Below, piece by piece: positions 26,870 to 35,661 of a stretch of 64,000 nt of DNA. This DNA is from Nocardia brasiliensis IFM 10847. Lineage in GTDB: Bacteria; Actinomycetota; Actinomycetes; Mycobacteriales; Mycobacteriaceae. The notes under the pieces are model-generated. The model had not been told where the DNA came from and searched no databases. It was given only the letters and a program-made list of their open reading frames with translations. The translations under genes and the position numbers were made by a program. Within the stretch, counting starts at the first letter, position 1. Every line of letters starts with the position of its first letter. The stretch spans positions 1 to 64,000 of the forward strand of contig NZ_BAUA01000046.1 of assembly GCF_000710915.1 (NCBI RefSeq), given 5' to 3'.

Positions 26870-29146
26870 ATGCTGATTCGGATCGCACAGCTGGTCACGC
26901 GGTATCCACGCGCCATCCTGATCGCGGCCGCCGCGCTCGCGATCGCCTGCGGCGCGTTCGGCGCGACGGCGGCGTCGCACCTGAAATCCGCGGGCTTCAC
27001 CTCGCCCGACGCCGACTCCTCCGAGGTCACCCGGCTGCTCGCGGACAATTTCGACGGCGCGGCACCCAACTACATCCTGTTGGTCAGTTCCGATGCGGGC
27101 GCCGACGCACCGGCGACCCGCGCCGTCGGCACCCGCCTGGTGGACGCGCTGCGGGCCCGCCCCGACGTCAAAGGCGTGCAGTCCTACTGGACCGCGCCGC
27201 CCGCTGTGGGCTCCGCACTGCGCAGCACCAGCGGCAAGGACGCGCTCGTGCTCGCCTATCTGACCGGCGACGACACCGAGGCGCAGCGCACCGCGGGCGA
27301 GCTCACCGAACAACTCGCGGGCAGCGCCGACGGCATCACCGTCCGCCAGAGCGGTATCGCGTCGGTCTTCCACGACGTGAACAAACAGATCACGCACGAC
27401 CTCGCAGTGGCGGAGGGGGTGGCGATCCCGATCTCGCTGATCGTGCTGATCCTGGTGTTCGGCAGCGTGATCGCCGCCGCCCTGCCGCTCACGGTCGGCA
27501 TCTTCGCGATCCTCGCCACACTGGCCATCCTGCGCATGTTCACACTGATCACCGACGTCTCCATCTACGCGCTGAACATGACGACGGCGATGGGTCTGGC
27601 GTTGGCGATCGACTACAGCCTGTTCATCGTCAGCCGGTACCGGGAGGAACTGGCCAACGGCCTCGATCCGGTGCGCGCCACCATCCGAGCGGTGCAGACC
27701 GCGGGCCGCACGGTGCTGTATTCCGCACTGACGGTGGCGCTTTCGATGTCCGTGCTGAGCATCTTCGACATCTACTTCCTGCGCTCGTTCGCCTATGCCG
27801 GTGTCGCCGTGGTCGTCGCGGCCGCGGCGGCGGCCATCGTGATCCTGCCCGCCGCGCTCGTGCTGCTCGGCCATCGGGTGAACGCACTGGATATCCGAAT
27901 TCCGTTGCGCCGCATGTTCGGTCGCCCCGCGCCCGATCCGTTGAAGAGCCAAAAGCCGGAACAGAGCTGGTGGTACCGCACGGTGACCTGGGTGACCAGG
28001 CGTTCGGTACCGGTGGCCCTACTACTGGTCGCGCTGTTCTTGGCCCTCGGATCGCCTTTCCTCTCAGTGAAATTCGGCTATCCGGACGACCGCGTGCTGC
28101 CGACCTCGGCGGCGAGCCGTCAGGTCGGCGATGTGCTGCGGGCCGAGTTCCCGGCGGCCAACTCCGGCAACAACACCACGATCGTGTTGGACGGATACCA
28201 CGGCGGCCCAGGGCCGATCGGCGAATATGCCACGGGTCTGTCTCGGGTGGACGGCGTGTCGGCGGTGTTGTCCAGCGCGGGCATCTACATCAAGGGCGCC
28301 CGGATGGCGAGCGGTCCGCCCGGAATGGCCAACAGCACCGGCGAATACGTGAGCGTAGCGACCCGGCCGGACCCGTTCTCTCCCGCAGGCAAGGCACAGC
28401 TGCTCGCGTTGCGTGACGTGCCCGCCCCCGGCCCGACCCTGTTCGGCGGTGCCGCCGCGGTGAATGCCGACGCCCTCGATTCGCTGAGCAAGCGGATGGT
28501 GCCCGCGGTCGCCCTCATCGCGCTCGCCACCTTCGTCGTGCTGTTCCTGTTCACCGGTAGCGTGCTGCTGCCACTGAAAGCCATTGTGCTCAACACGCTT
28601 TCGATGGCCGCCGCGTTCGGCGCGATGGTCTGGATCTTCCAGGACGGTCATCTGTCCGACCTGCTGGGGTTCACCGCGGTGGGCTATCTGACGCCGACCA
28701 CCCCGATTCTGATGTTCTGCGTCGCATTCGGCATGTCGATGGACTACGAGGTGTTCCTGCTGTCACGGATCCGGGAGGAGTGGCTGGCCTCGGGCCGGGT
28801 CGTCGACGGCGTCGTCGTGCGCACCGCCGAGGACAACGTGCACGCCCTCGCGGTCGGCATCGCGCGGACCGGCCGGATCTACACGGCCGCGGCCGTGCTC
28901 ATGGCCATCGTGATCGGCGCGATGATCACCTCGAAGGTGTCGTTCATCCAGTTGATGGGCCTCGGCCTGACCTTGACCGTGCTCGCCGACGCCACCCTGA
29001 TCCGCACCATGCTCGCGCCCGCGCTGATGAAACTGATGGGCACCGCCAACTGGTGGGCGCCCAAGCCGCTGGCCCGGCTGCACGCCCGGATCGGCTTGCG
29101 CGAGGACAGCGATCCCACCGAACCCGTGCTGGCCGGGCACAAATGA
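26870..29146 (+). CDS. MMPL-family transporter
   Basis: 758 residues with a GAGGGAG ribosome site. RND/MMPL topology: TM1 (IAQLVTRYPRAILIAAAALAI), a first periplasmic loop, TM2-6, a second loop, TM7-12. The proton-relay motifs are present: LAIDYSLFIVSRYREEL in TM4 and SMDYEVFLLSRIREEW in TM10. It is shorter than the lipid-exporting MmpL proteins (about 900-1000 residues) and closer to drug- or lipid-efflux MMPL relatives such as YdgH/ActII-3. Its stop overlaps the TetR start (ATGA), so the repressor probably controls its own efflux pump. Confidence 0.93.
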   Translation: MLIRIAQLVTRYPRAILIAAAALAIACGAFGATAASHLKSAGFTSPDADSSEVTRLLADNFDGAAPNYILLVSSDAGADAPATRAVGTRLVDALRARPDVKGVQSYWTAPPAVGSALRSTSGKDALVLAYLTGDDTEAQRTAGELTEQLAGSADGITVRQSGIASVFHDVNKQITHDLAVAEGVAIPISLIVLILVFGSVIAAALPLTVGIFAILATLAILRMFTLITDVSIYALNMTTAMGLALAIDYSLFIVSRYREELANGLDPVRATIRAVQTAGRTVLYSALTVALSMSVLSIFDIYFLRSFAYAGVAVVVAAAAAAIVILPAALVLLGHRVNALDIRIPLRRMFGRPAPDPLKSQKPEQSWWYRTVTWVTRRSVPVALLLVALFLALGSPFLSVKFGYPDDRVLPTSAASRQVGDVLRAEFPAANSGNNTTIVLDGYHGGPGPIGEYATGLSRVDGVSAVLSSAGIYIKGARMASGPPGMANSTGEYVSVATRPDPFSPAGKAQLLALRDVPAPGPTLFGGAAAVNADALDSLSKRMVPAVALIALATFVVLFLFTGSVLLPLKAIVLNTLSMAAAFGAMVWIFQDGHLSDLLGFTAVGYLTPTTPILMFCVAFGMSMDYEVFLLSRIREEWLASGRVVDGVVVRTAEDNVHALAVGIARTGRIYTAAAVLMAIVIGAMITSKVSFIQLMGLGLTLTVLADATLIRTMLAPALMKLMGTANWWAPKPLARLHARIGLREDSDPTEPVLAGHK

Positions 29147-29820
29147 TCCGTGCCGGTCGATCCCGCTCGGCCCGCGGTGCCGGTGCTCAGCTACGAACCG
29201 AAATCCTGGACGCCGCAACAGAATTGCTGACGCGCACCGGCCACGCCGATGCGGTGTCGATCCGCGCGATCAGCCAGCGGGTCGGGGTCAGCGCGCCCTC
29301 GATCTACCGGCACTTCGCCGACAAGGACGAACTCATCGGAGCCGTCGTCGTGCAGGTTTTCGAGAATCTGGACGCCGCGATCGTGGCCGCGACCGATCCC
29401 GCCGCCACGCCGCTCAACCGGATGCAGCAGCAGGGGTTGGCCTACGTCCGGTTCGCGCGGGAACATCCGGAGCAGTACCGGCTGGCGACCCTGCCCACCG
29501 AATCGAGCAGTGCGATCGATCAGGTGATGACCAGCGGTGCGTTCCAGCACTTTTCGCAGACCGTGCAGGACTGCATGGACGCGGGCGTGTTCGCGCCCGG
29601 CGACACCCTGCCGGTCGTGCTCGACCTCTGGGCGGCCGCGCACGGCATCGCCTCGCTGCTGATCGCCAAACCGTTCATCCCGTGGGGCGATACCGAGGAG
29701 GTGGCCAATCGCGTGCTGCGCGCGGCGTGCATCGGCCACGTGGTGGTCGACCTGATCGGCGCGGATCCCGCGCCTGCGGACCTCATGGATTGGCTGGCCG
29801 GACAGCGCCGGTCGCCCTGA
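29143..29820 (+). CDS. TetR-family repressor
   Basis: 225 residues. The N-terminal HTH is clear: RTEILDAATELLTRTG ... VSIRAISQRVGVSAPSIYRHFADKDELI. The C-terminal ligand domain is a TetR_C type (AAAHGIASLLIAKPFIPWG). Overlaps the MMPL stop by 4 bp. It likely binds the palindrome at 26816-26840 and is released by a pump substrate. The ligand is unknown. Confidence 0.93.
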   Translation: MIRAGRSRSARGAGAQLRTEILDAATELLTRTGHADAVSIRAISQRVGVSAPSIYRHFADKDELIGAVVVQVFENLDAAIVAATDPAATPLNRMQQQGLAYVRFAREHPEQYRLATLPTESSSAIDQVMTSGAFQHFSQTVQDCMDAGVFAPGDTLPVVLDLWAAAHGIASLLIAKPFIPWGDTEEVANRVLRAACIGHVVVDLIGADPAPADLMDWLAGQRRSP

Positions 29821-29924
29821 CGTCGCCAGTTGGAATCTGCCTGCGTTATTCCCTCGTTCTCCTGCGCATTCTGCTCGATGCTTCGCCAGGAGAAACGCAC
29901 ATCGAGATCGAGGGAATGCAGTAG

Positions 29925-30632
29925 ATGAGGATGAGGAAGCTGGCCGTGGTCGCCGCGTTGGTGACCACGGCGACCGGAGTGGCCGCGGGCACCTCCGTCG
30001 CCGCGCCCGAAACCGCCGCGGGCCCGGTGAATTTCACCGCGCGCACCACCGACACGTCATCGATCATCGAGACCGACGCCGGCTCGCTCGTGGCCGAAGA
30101 CGGTGCCTTCAAGGTCAAGGCCGCCGACGGCACCACCGTGGCCGCCACCCCGCTGACGCTTCGCATCGACGAGTTCGAGTTCCCGATCGCCGCGCAGATC
30201 TCGCAGCGCACCGCGACGCTCACCCCGCAGCTCGACCAGGCGCACGCCGTCTACAAGCCGGTCGCGCTGCCGTTCGAGGACAAGGCGCCGTGGAAGAGCG
30301 AGTACGACCGTGAGCAGGCGGCCTGGAGCCGCTTGACCAGCACCATCAGCGCGGGCGCCACCATCGGCACCCTCGTCGGCGGCATCGGCGGCGCGGCCGT
30401 CGGCTGCGTGCTCGGCGGCATCGCCGGCGCCACCGTCGCCTCGGCCACCATCATCGGCCTGTTCGGCCCGTTCATCCCCGCGGCCGCCATCGGCTGCCTC
30501 GGCGGCATCATCGCCGTCGGCGCCCTCGGCACCGTCGCGGGCCAGATCTTCGTGACCGCTCCGGTCGCCATCGGTGCGGCGATTCAGTACTTCACCACGA
30601 TCAATCAACCGTTCGTGGCCCCGCCGAAGTAG
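29925..30632 (+). CDS. Secreted or membrane-associated protein with glycine-zipper segments
   Basis: 235 residues (MRMRKLAVVAALVTTATGVAAGTSVAA) with an N-terminal signal peptide and AXA cleavage site. Residues about 35-120 are soluble, beta-rich. The C-terminal half holds three long glycine-rich hydrophobic segments (AGATIGTLVGGIGGAAVGCVLGG, and two further) of the GxxxG zipper kind, able to insert in or span membranes. Such Nocardia/Rhodococcus proteins are common but uncharacterised. A terminator follows. Confidence 0.8.
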   Translation: MRMRKLAVVAALVTTATGVAAGTSVAAPETAAGPVNFTARTTDTSSIIETDAGSLVAEDGAFKVKAADGTTVAATPLTLRIDEFEFPIAAQISQRTATLTPQLDQAHAVYKPVALPFEDKAPWKSEYDREQAAWSRLTSTISAGATIGTLVGGIGGAAVGCVLGGIAGATVASATIIGLFGPFIPAAAIGCLGGIIAVGALGTVAGQIFVTAPVAIGAAIQYFTTINQPFVAPPK

Positions 30633-30646
30633 TCCACAACCGCTCC

Positions 30647-30685
30647 GAGAAGACCCCGCCCAGCCACGCTGAGCGGGGTTTTCTC
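30647..30685 (+). terminator. Intrinsic terminator
   Basis: Arms GAGAAGACCCCGC and GCGGGGTTTTCTC with one G-T wobble, 14 bp after the glycine-zipper gene; a TTTT run lies within the second arm. Confidence 0.85.
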
Positions 30686-30748
30686 GTAGCCGATGGACAA
30701 ATCGACCACCGGCCACCCGGCACACCCTCGTGACCTGCGAAAACAGTG

Positions 30749-30762
30749 TGTGTGAGAACACA
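30749..30762. promoter_or_regulatory. Palindrome TGTGTGAGAACACA
   Basis: Half-sites TGTGT and ACACA around GAGA, about 55 bp upstream of the putative leader-peptide start; candidate operator for the ROK gene transcript. Confidence 0.3.
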
Positions 30763-30801
30763 GCGGCAGTTTGAGGCTTGGTGAGTCGCGCCAACCGGTG
30801 T

Positions 30802-30807
30802 TAATTT
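30802..30807 (+). promoter_or_regulatory. Candidate -10 element for a leaderless transcript
   Basis: TAATTT ends seven bases before the A of the ATG at 30815. This spacing is what is expected if transcription starts at that ATG. Confidence 0.5.
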
Positions 30808-30814
30808 CTTTTAC

Positions 30815-30922
30815 ATGTCTGCCAGCCGACCGACCGCCCTGCGGGTCACCTATGTGACCGCCGCGCTCGGGCTCCGGCTGCCCCTGACACGCGAACTGTG
30901 TTATCGCCCTTGCTGCAGCTGA
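30815..30922 (+). CDS. Candidate poly-cysteine leader peptide (short uORF)
   Basis: 35 codons: ATG start, then an Arg/Leu-rich body and the C-terminus LTRELCYRPCCS followed by TGA. Three of the last seven residues are cysteine (29, 33, 34). No ribosome site precedes the ATG, but a -10-like TAATTT sits at the right distance for a leaderless mRNA. Short leaderless ORFs ending in Cys codons are established cysteine-responsive attenuators in mycobacteria and are common in actinobacteria upstream of sulfur genes. Here the next gene, 85 bp downstream, is a ROK regulator. Assignment rests on composition and position only. Confidence 0.5.
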   Translation: MSASRPTALRVTYVTAALGLRLPLTRELCYRPCCS

Positions 30923-31007
30923 GCAGCCTTTTCGGCTCGTTCACTGCCCAGTCGCCCACGTAGGCACGTCCCGCCCCGGTGCGGGACCTCGGCAAGGAAT
31001 CTGCACT

Positions 31008-32297
31008 ATGTCCCTCCCTACCCTTGAACGCTCCACCGCCAGGGTCGCCAACGGTCGCGTCCGGGTCCAGCGCCCAGTCGTCGCACCCGAACTGCGCATC
31101 GGCGACAACCCGGCGGCCGCGGTACTGCGCGCCGCGACCGGCGGCCCCGTCTCGCGCGACAATGCCGCGCGCACAACGGGTTTGAGCATCGCGACGGTCA
31201 ACCGCCAGGTGTCCGCGCTGCTCGCCGCCGGTCTGCTGCGCGAACGGCCCGACCTGACGGCTTCGGGTGCGGTCGGACGCCCCCGGGTGCCCTTCGAGAT
31301 CGATCACGAGGCGTACCTCACCCTCGGCATCCACGTCGGCGCCGCGGTGACCAAGATCGTGGCGGCCGACCTGCGCGGCCGCATCCTCGGCGGCCTGGCC
31401 ATCGCCACCCCGCAGACCGGTCAAGAATTCGCGACCACCACCGTCGCCCGCAGCGCCAAGGCGTTCCTGCAACGCTGGCACCGGCGCAAGCCGCTCTGGG
31501 CCGGCGTCGCCATCGGCGGCCGGGTCGACCCGGTCTCCGGCGTGGTCGATCATCCCAAGCTGGAGTGGCAGGGCGCGCAGATCGGCGCCGTGCTCGGCGA
31601 GGTGCTGGAGCTGCCGGTCTCGGTGGCGCCGCACGTCGAGGCGATGGCGGCCTCGGAGTTGTTGCTGCCCACCATCGAATCGCGCGACGCGGCGGCCGGC
31701 CGCACCGCGGGCCCTGAACGCGGCAGCAGCCTCTACTTCTATGTCCGGGAAACCGCCGGTGTGGCAGTGACATTGGACGGTCGCGTGCACACCCCGAGCA
31801 ACGGGCCCGGCTCCATCGCGCACTTGCCGACCGGCTCCGATGTGGAATGCACCTGCGGCAGGCGTGGCTGCCTCGAGGTCACCGTCGGCGACCGCTCGCT
31901 GCACTCGCGGGCCGTCGGACGCGGAATCATCCCGGCGCACAACGGAACCGCAGGCTCTACTATCGCCGATCTGTACCGGGCCGCCGAGGCCGGTTCCGAG
32001 CCGGCGCGCGAACTGCTCGCCGAGCGCGCCACCATCCTCGGCAACACCGTGGCGATGGTCCGGGACATGCTCAACCCCGACCGGGTGATCTTGGGCGGCC
32101 AGGCCTTCACCGGCTACCGCCCTGCGGTCGCGCACGTGGCCCGCGCCTTCAACCAGGGTTCCAGCCTGCCGCCCACCGATATCCGGATCAGCGGATTCGG
32201 CGGCAAGGTCCAGGAATTCGCCGCCGTGGTCACCTCGTTGAGCGTGCTCTACGCGGACCCGCTGGCGGCGATCCGGCGAACCACGCTGGCCGACTGA
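31008..32297 (+). CDS. ROK-family transcriptional regulator
   Basis: 429 residues. N-terminal winged helix (about 35-85: AAAVLRAATGGPVSRDNAAR ... SIATVNRQVSALLAAGLL) joined to an actin-like ROK domain (105-410). The ROK zinc site is present: His272, Cys281, Cys283, Cys288 (CTCGRRGCLE). The residues at the usual catalytic Asn-Asp of ROK sugar kinases are Pro208-His209, so it should not phosphorylate sugars and acts as a sensor-regulator. The overall layout resembles M. tuberculosis Rv0485. AAGGA precedes the ATG. Confidence 0.9.
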   Translation: MSLPTLERSTARVANGRVRVQRPVVAPELRIGDNPAAAVLRAATGGPVSRDNAARTTGLSIATVNRQVSALLAAGLLRERPDLTASGAVGRPRVPFEIDHEAYLTLGIHVGAAVTKIVAADLRGRILGGLAIATPQTGQEFATTTVARSAKAFLQRWHRRKPLWAGVAIGGRVDPVSGVVDHPKLEWQGAQIGAVLGEVLELPVSVAPHVEAMAASELLLPTIESRDAAAGRTAGPERGSSLYFYVRETAGVAVTLDGRVHTPSNGPGSIAHLPTGSDVECTCGRRGCLEVTVGDRSLHSRAVGRGIIPAHNGTAGSTIADLYRAAEAGSEPARELLAERATILGNTVAMVRDMLNPDRVILGGQAFTGYRPAVAHVARAFNQGSSLPPTDIRISGFGGKVQEFAAVVTSLSVLYADPLAAIRRTTLAD

Positions 32298-32306
32298 GGA
32301 TTTCGG

Positions 32307-32345
32307 CCGCTCGTTTCCCGTCTCTCGGGTGTGGGAAACGAGCGG
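32307..32345. terminator. Bidirectional terminator
   Basis: Perfect 13-bp arms CCGCTCGTTTCCC and GGGAAACGAGCGG between the convergent ROK and DUF2207 genes. Confidence 0.9.
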
Positions 32346-32351
32346 TCGCGC

Positions 32352-33971
32352 TCAGCGCTCCGGTGCGAACAAGCCCTCCAGCGCGGTGATGAAGAACGGG
32401 AAGTGCCCGGCGAAGCGCTGCAGGTTGCGGTCACGTTCGAAACCGCCGAACCAGTACAGCCCGGGCTGTGCGTCGGCAGACGGGTTGAGGTCGCGGAAGG
32501 CCCGGATCCAATTGTCGGCACGGCTGCCGATCACCATGAACGGCAACGCACGGGAGAACACCGTCTCCTGATCGATCGGCGGAACCTGTTCGCGGCGAGT
32601 CGCTTCCAGCCCGCGCTGCAGCGCGCGGATCTGCCCGGACAAGGCGAGACCGTGCGCGGTGCGCACCGGCAGATACTTCGGCAGCAGCACCGTGGCGATA
32701 CCCGCGAGCGCGATCGCCACGCCGACCAGCGCATGTCCGGCGGTGAGCGCGAGCCCGATCGTGGCGGCGATACCCGCGACGATCAACGCACCGCCGAGCC
32801 AGCCGGCCAGCCCGGGCCGCCGCCGGTCGGCGAAGGTGCCGCGGGCGACCGCGTCGTCGAGCAGTGCGGTGCGCACCGGACCGGACTGCACCCGTCCGGG
32901 CGCGCGCAGCTCGGTCATCGTGACCGCGTCCGTGCCGTCGGGCAGCAGGGCCAGATAGACCGCTTTCTCGTAGCCGCGCAGCTGGTCGTCGGGCGTATTG
33001 ACCCGGGTGATCCGCCAGTCGGTATCACTGAGCGGCTGCACCCGGATATAGCGGCGCACGGCGAGATCGACCACCGTAGCGGCGATGTCGACTGGGTCGA
33101 CGTGCTCGTCCAGCAGCAGCCCGGCCTCGCCGGGCAGCACACCGTCGGGCGAGACGAACTGGACCCGTTCGCCCTCGCGCAGCAGCGGATCGAGGGTCTG
33201 CGAGCCCGTGCCCGCCGCGGCGTTCTGCCGCCGGGCGCGCAACGCGAAGGCGACCAGGCCGATCAGCGCGAGCACCAGCACACCGAACGCGACCAGCACC
33301 GGCGTGGTGAATGCGAACGGGCCCGCGGCGCTGTCGTCGCGCACGTCGGCATTGCTCGGCACCGTGTTCGGCGGCAACTGCAGGGTGAGGTCGATCGCGT
33401 CGCCCTTGTGCAGATCCGTCTGCTCCAGGTAGAGCACGCCGTCGACCTCGGTCTTCACATCGGCGCAGGCCCTGGTGTTGCCGGGCGGGCCGAGTTTGCA
33501 GTCCACGATGCCCATTTCGAAGCTGGGACTGATCAACGTGGCGCTGATCGCGGCGATATCGCTGCGCATCACCCCGATCCAGTTGAACACCTGGCTGCCC
33601 GGGGCATCGCTGACCAGGTTGTGCACCGAGTAGGTGAAGGTCGACGTACCGGGCTTGGCCTCGATGGTGAACTGGTCGTTGGCGACCGTCGCGGTGCCCG
33701 CGCCCTTGGTGTCGACGTCGGTGACCTTGAAGCGGCGCTCGACATCGTCGCGCACCTGCAGCCGCAGCGGCAGCGACATCTGGAACGTGCCGTCCGGCGG
33801 CACCTCGACCTGCTCGACCACCTCGAGCACGCCGTCGCGGTTCAGCTTCAGATCGGCGGTGATGGTCACACCGCTCGGGGCGGGCTCCGGGTGCGCCGCC
33901 GGGGCCGTCGCGAACAATCCCGCGGACGCGAGTAGCAGCGCGCCTAGGGCGGCCCCCCGAAAAGTCAGCAT
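32352..33971 (-). CDS. DUF2207 membrane protein
   Basis: 539 residues. Signal peptide (MLTFRGAALGALLLASAGLFA), an extracytoplasmic beta-rich domain (about 35-215, ITADLKLNRDGVLEVVEQVEV onward) typical of DUF2207, then a transmembrane helix near 230-250 (TPVLVAFGVLVLALIGLVAFAL), a cytoplasmic winged-helix-like part, and two more TM helices near 380-430 (WLGGALIVAGIAATIGLAL; LVGVAIALAGIATVLL). The C-terminus is cytoplasmic. Function of the family is unknown; it is widespread in actinobacterial envelopes. Divergent from the metalloprotease gene (76 bp). Confidence 0.88.
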   Translation of the reverse strand: MLTFRGAALGALLLASAGLFATAPAAHPEPAPSGVTITADLKLNRDGVLEVVEQVEVPPDGTFQMSLPLRLQVRDDVERRFKVTDVDTKGAGTATVANDQFTIEAKPGTSTFTYSVHNLVSDAPGSQVFNWIGVMRSDIAAISATLISPSFEMGIVDCKLGPPGNTRACADVKTEVDGVLYLEQTDLHKGDAIDLTLQLPPNTVPSNADVRDDSAAGPFAFTTPVLVAFGVLVLALIGLVAFALRARRQNAAAGTGSQTLDPLLREGERVQFVSPDGVLPGEAGLLLDEHVDPVDIAATVVDLAVRRYIRVQPLSDTDWRITRVNTPDDQLRGYEKAVYLALLPDGTDAVTMTELRAPGRVQSGPVRTALLDDAVARGTFADRRRPGLAGWLGGALIVAGIAATIGLALTAGHALVGVAIALAGIATVLLPKYLPVRTAHGLALSGQIRALQRGLEATRREQVPPIDQETVFSRALPFMVIGSRADNWIRAFRDLNPSADAQPGLYWFGGFERDRNLQRFAGHFPFFITALEGLFAPER

Positions 33972-34047
33972 GGCAGCCTACTTTAGACAGCTTGCTATTC
34001 TGCGTCATCGGCTGTCGGCGATCACTGAGACGAGGGGGTACGGGGGC

Positions 34048-35220
34048 GTGACACAACCACCGTACGGATACGGGCCGGTTCCGCCTGGTGGGCGACCGGT
34101 TCCGCCCCCGCCCGGCTACGGCCCACCCCCGGGGCAAGGTCAGCCGCCGCCCGGCTACGGTCCGCCACCGGGCTACGGTCCGCCACCCGGATACGGTGCG
34201 CCACCGGGCTATGCCCAGCCGGGATACGGTCCGCCGCCGGGTTATTCGGCACCGCCCGGCTACGGTCCGCCGCCCGGCTACCGCGCACCGGCGCCGCCGC
34301 CGATGCCGTACGGCCCGCCCGGCCGTCCCCCGTACCCGCCGCGCCGGCGCTCCGGTGGCGGCGGCGCGTGGATCGCGCTGCTGGTCGTCGTGGTGTTCCT
34401 GGTGGTGGGCGGCTTGGTCCGCAACGCGATCTCGGTCGGCCGCAACGACAGCAGCCCGTCGACGGTCACGCCGAGCCTCACCTTCTCCCCCGACGGTTCG
34501 ACCGGCCCGGCCGAGACCGGCGCGAACCCGCTGCTCGCCGACCCGAGCGCGACGCTGATCCCGGCCCGCTGCCCGTACTCGCCGTGGGGCACCCAGGTGG
34601 ATGCCGCGCGCAAGTTCTTCGAGAGTGCCGCGTCATGCCTGGAGGCGGCCTGGAAACCGGTGCTGCAGAAGGCGAATCTGCCGTTCCAGCCGCCGACGCT
34701 GAACGTGAGCGCCACCACCACCGGTATCACCACCCCGTGCACCGGCACCACCAGTAATTTCGCTGCCTTCTACTGCCCGGCCAACAAGACCATCTACATG
34801 CCGGTCAGTCAGCTGCAGACCGATTTCTTCAAGGACAACTGGGTGGTCTACCTGTCGGTCTTCGCGCACGAGTACGGCCACCACATCCAGGCCATGTCCG
34901 GGATTCTGCGCAAAGCCAACAGCGAGCGCGCCGACGCGGGTCCGCGCAGCACCCGCGGCCTCGAACTGTCGCGCCGAGTCGAGTTGCAGGCCAACTGCTT
35001 CGACGGCATGTACATCGCGTCCTCGTCCGGCGGCGGTTCGCTGACCAACTCGCAACTGAATGTCGCCCGCAAGGACGCCTACGGACGCGGCGACCAGGCG
35101 GGCGACATGCGTGACCACGGCACCGCCGAGAACGGTGGCCAGTGGTTCGAGACCGGACTGGACAAGAACCGTGCCGCGCAATGCAATACGTTCACGGCAC
35201 CGGCGAGTTCGGTCAACTAG
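34048..35220 (+). CDS. Proline-rich membrane-anchored neutral zinc metallopeptidase
   Basis: 390 residues from GTG at 34048, with GAGGGGG upstream. Residues 1-105 are a cytoplasmic PPGYGPPPG-type repeat tail, followed by one TM helix (WIALLVVVVFLVVGGLV). The extracytoplasmic domain is a YpfJ/neutral zinc metallopeptidase with HEYGH at 274-278 (metal ligands H274 and H278, catalytic E275) and ELQANCFDGMYI, which supplies a further ligand. Four or more cysteines suggest disulphides. Substrate unknown. Confidence 0.9.
   Translation: MTQPPYGYGPVPPGGRPVPPPPGYGPPPGQGQPPPGYGPPPGYGPPPGYGAPPGYAQPGYGPPPGYSAPPGYGPPPGYRAPAPPPMPYGPPGRPPYPPRRRSGGGGAWIALLVVVVFLVVGGLVRNAISVGRNDSSPSTVTPSLTFSPDGSTGPAETGANPLLADPSATLIPARCPYSPWGTQVDAARKFFESAASCLEAAWKPVLQKANLPFQPPTLNVSATTTGITTPCTGTTSNFAAFYCPANKTIYMPVSQLQTDFFKDNWVVYLSVFAHEYGHHIQAMSGILRKANSERADAGPRSTRGLELSRRVELQANCFDGMYIASSSGGGSLTNSQLNVARKDAYGRGDQAGDMRDHGTAENGGQWFETGLDKNRAAQCNTFTAPASSVN
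34060..34320 (+). repeat. Proline/glycine/tyrosine repeat coding tract
   Basis: About ten copies of a 15-24 bp unit (CCGCCACCGGGCTACGGT-like) encode PPGYGPPPG repeats at the cytoplasmic N-terminus of the metallopeptidase. Confidence 0.85.
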
Positions 35221-35227
35221 CGCAGGC

Positions 35228-35560
35228 TCACGCGCCGTCGGCTAGGGGCGGCTGGAGGGGCCGGGCGTAGGTGTACTCGGGCGCGACGGTGATCACGTCG
35301 CAGATCTGGACTAGCTGTTCGGGCACGCCCCCCTCGAAATGCGCTGCGCCGGGGACGATTACCGCGTCCACCCCGAGTCGCTGCGCCACCGTGGTCAATC
35401 TGTGCAGCACGTCGTCGGTTTCCGCACCGAAGACCACGGTCTTCGCCAGGTCGTACCCGAATCGCTGGGCCAGGCTCCGGATCAAAACCTCGTCCCACTG
35501 CTGCCGGGCACCGGATACATCGCGGCGCAGATATCCGATCGCCGCCGGTCGTCGCCTCAT
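35228..35560 (-). CDS. Small serine-recombinase-like domain protein
   Basis: 110 residues from ATG at 35560, with GGAAAGGAG upstream. The start MRRRPAAIGYLRRDVSGARQ recalls the N-terminal strand of serine resolvases (YxRVSxxxQ), with two extra residues before the Ser. The LVTVAQRLGVDAVIV-like stretch (here LTTVAQRLGVDAVIV) also fits. There is no DNA-binding C-terminal domain, so it is unlikely to be an active recombinase on its own. I infer a domesticated, catalytic-fold-only protein of actinobacteria. Convergent with the metallopeptidase gene, 7 bp between stops. Confidence 0.65.
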   Translation of the reverse strand: MRRRPAAIGYLRRDVSGARQQWDEVLIRSLAQRFGYDLAKTVVFGAETDDVLHRLTTVAQRLGVDAVIVPGAAHFEGGVPEQLVQICDVITVAPEYTYARPLQPPLADGA

Positions 35561-35661
35561 CGAAACCACTCCTTTCCGCCCAGAACAATCCCGGTAGACC
35601 ACAGTCCCCGGCAATGCCCGTTCGCTGCCAGTTCCCCGCCACTGGCTCGGAGCGGCCCGGC

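Noticed and set aside
34060..34320. Tandem GC repeats considered as a mobile or minisatellite element
   Set aside because: They are in frame and encode the PPGYG tail of the metallopeptidase.
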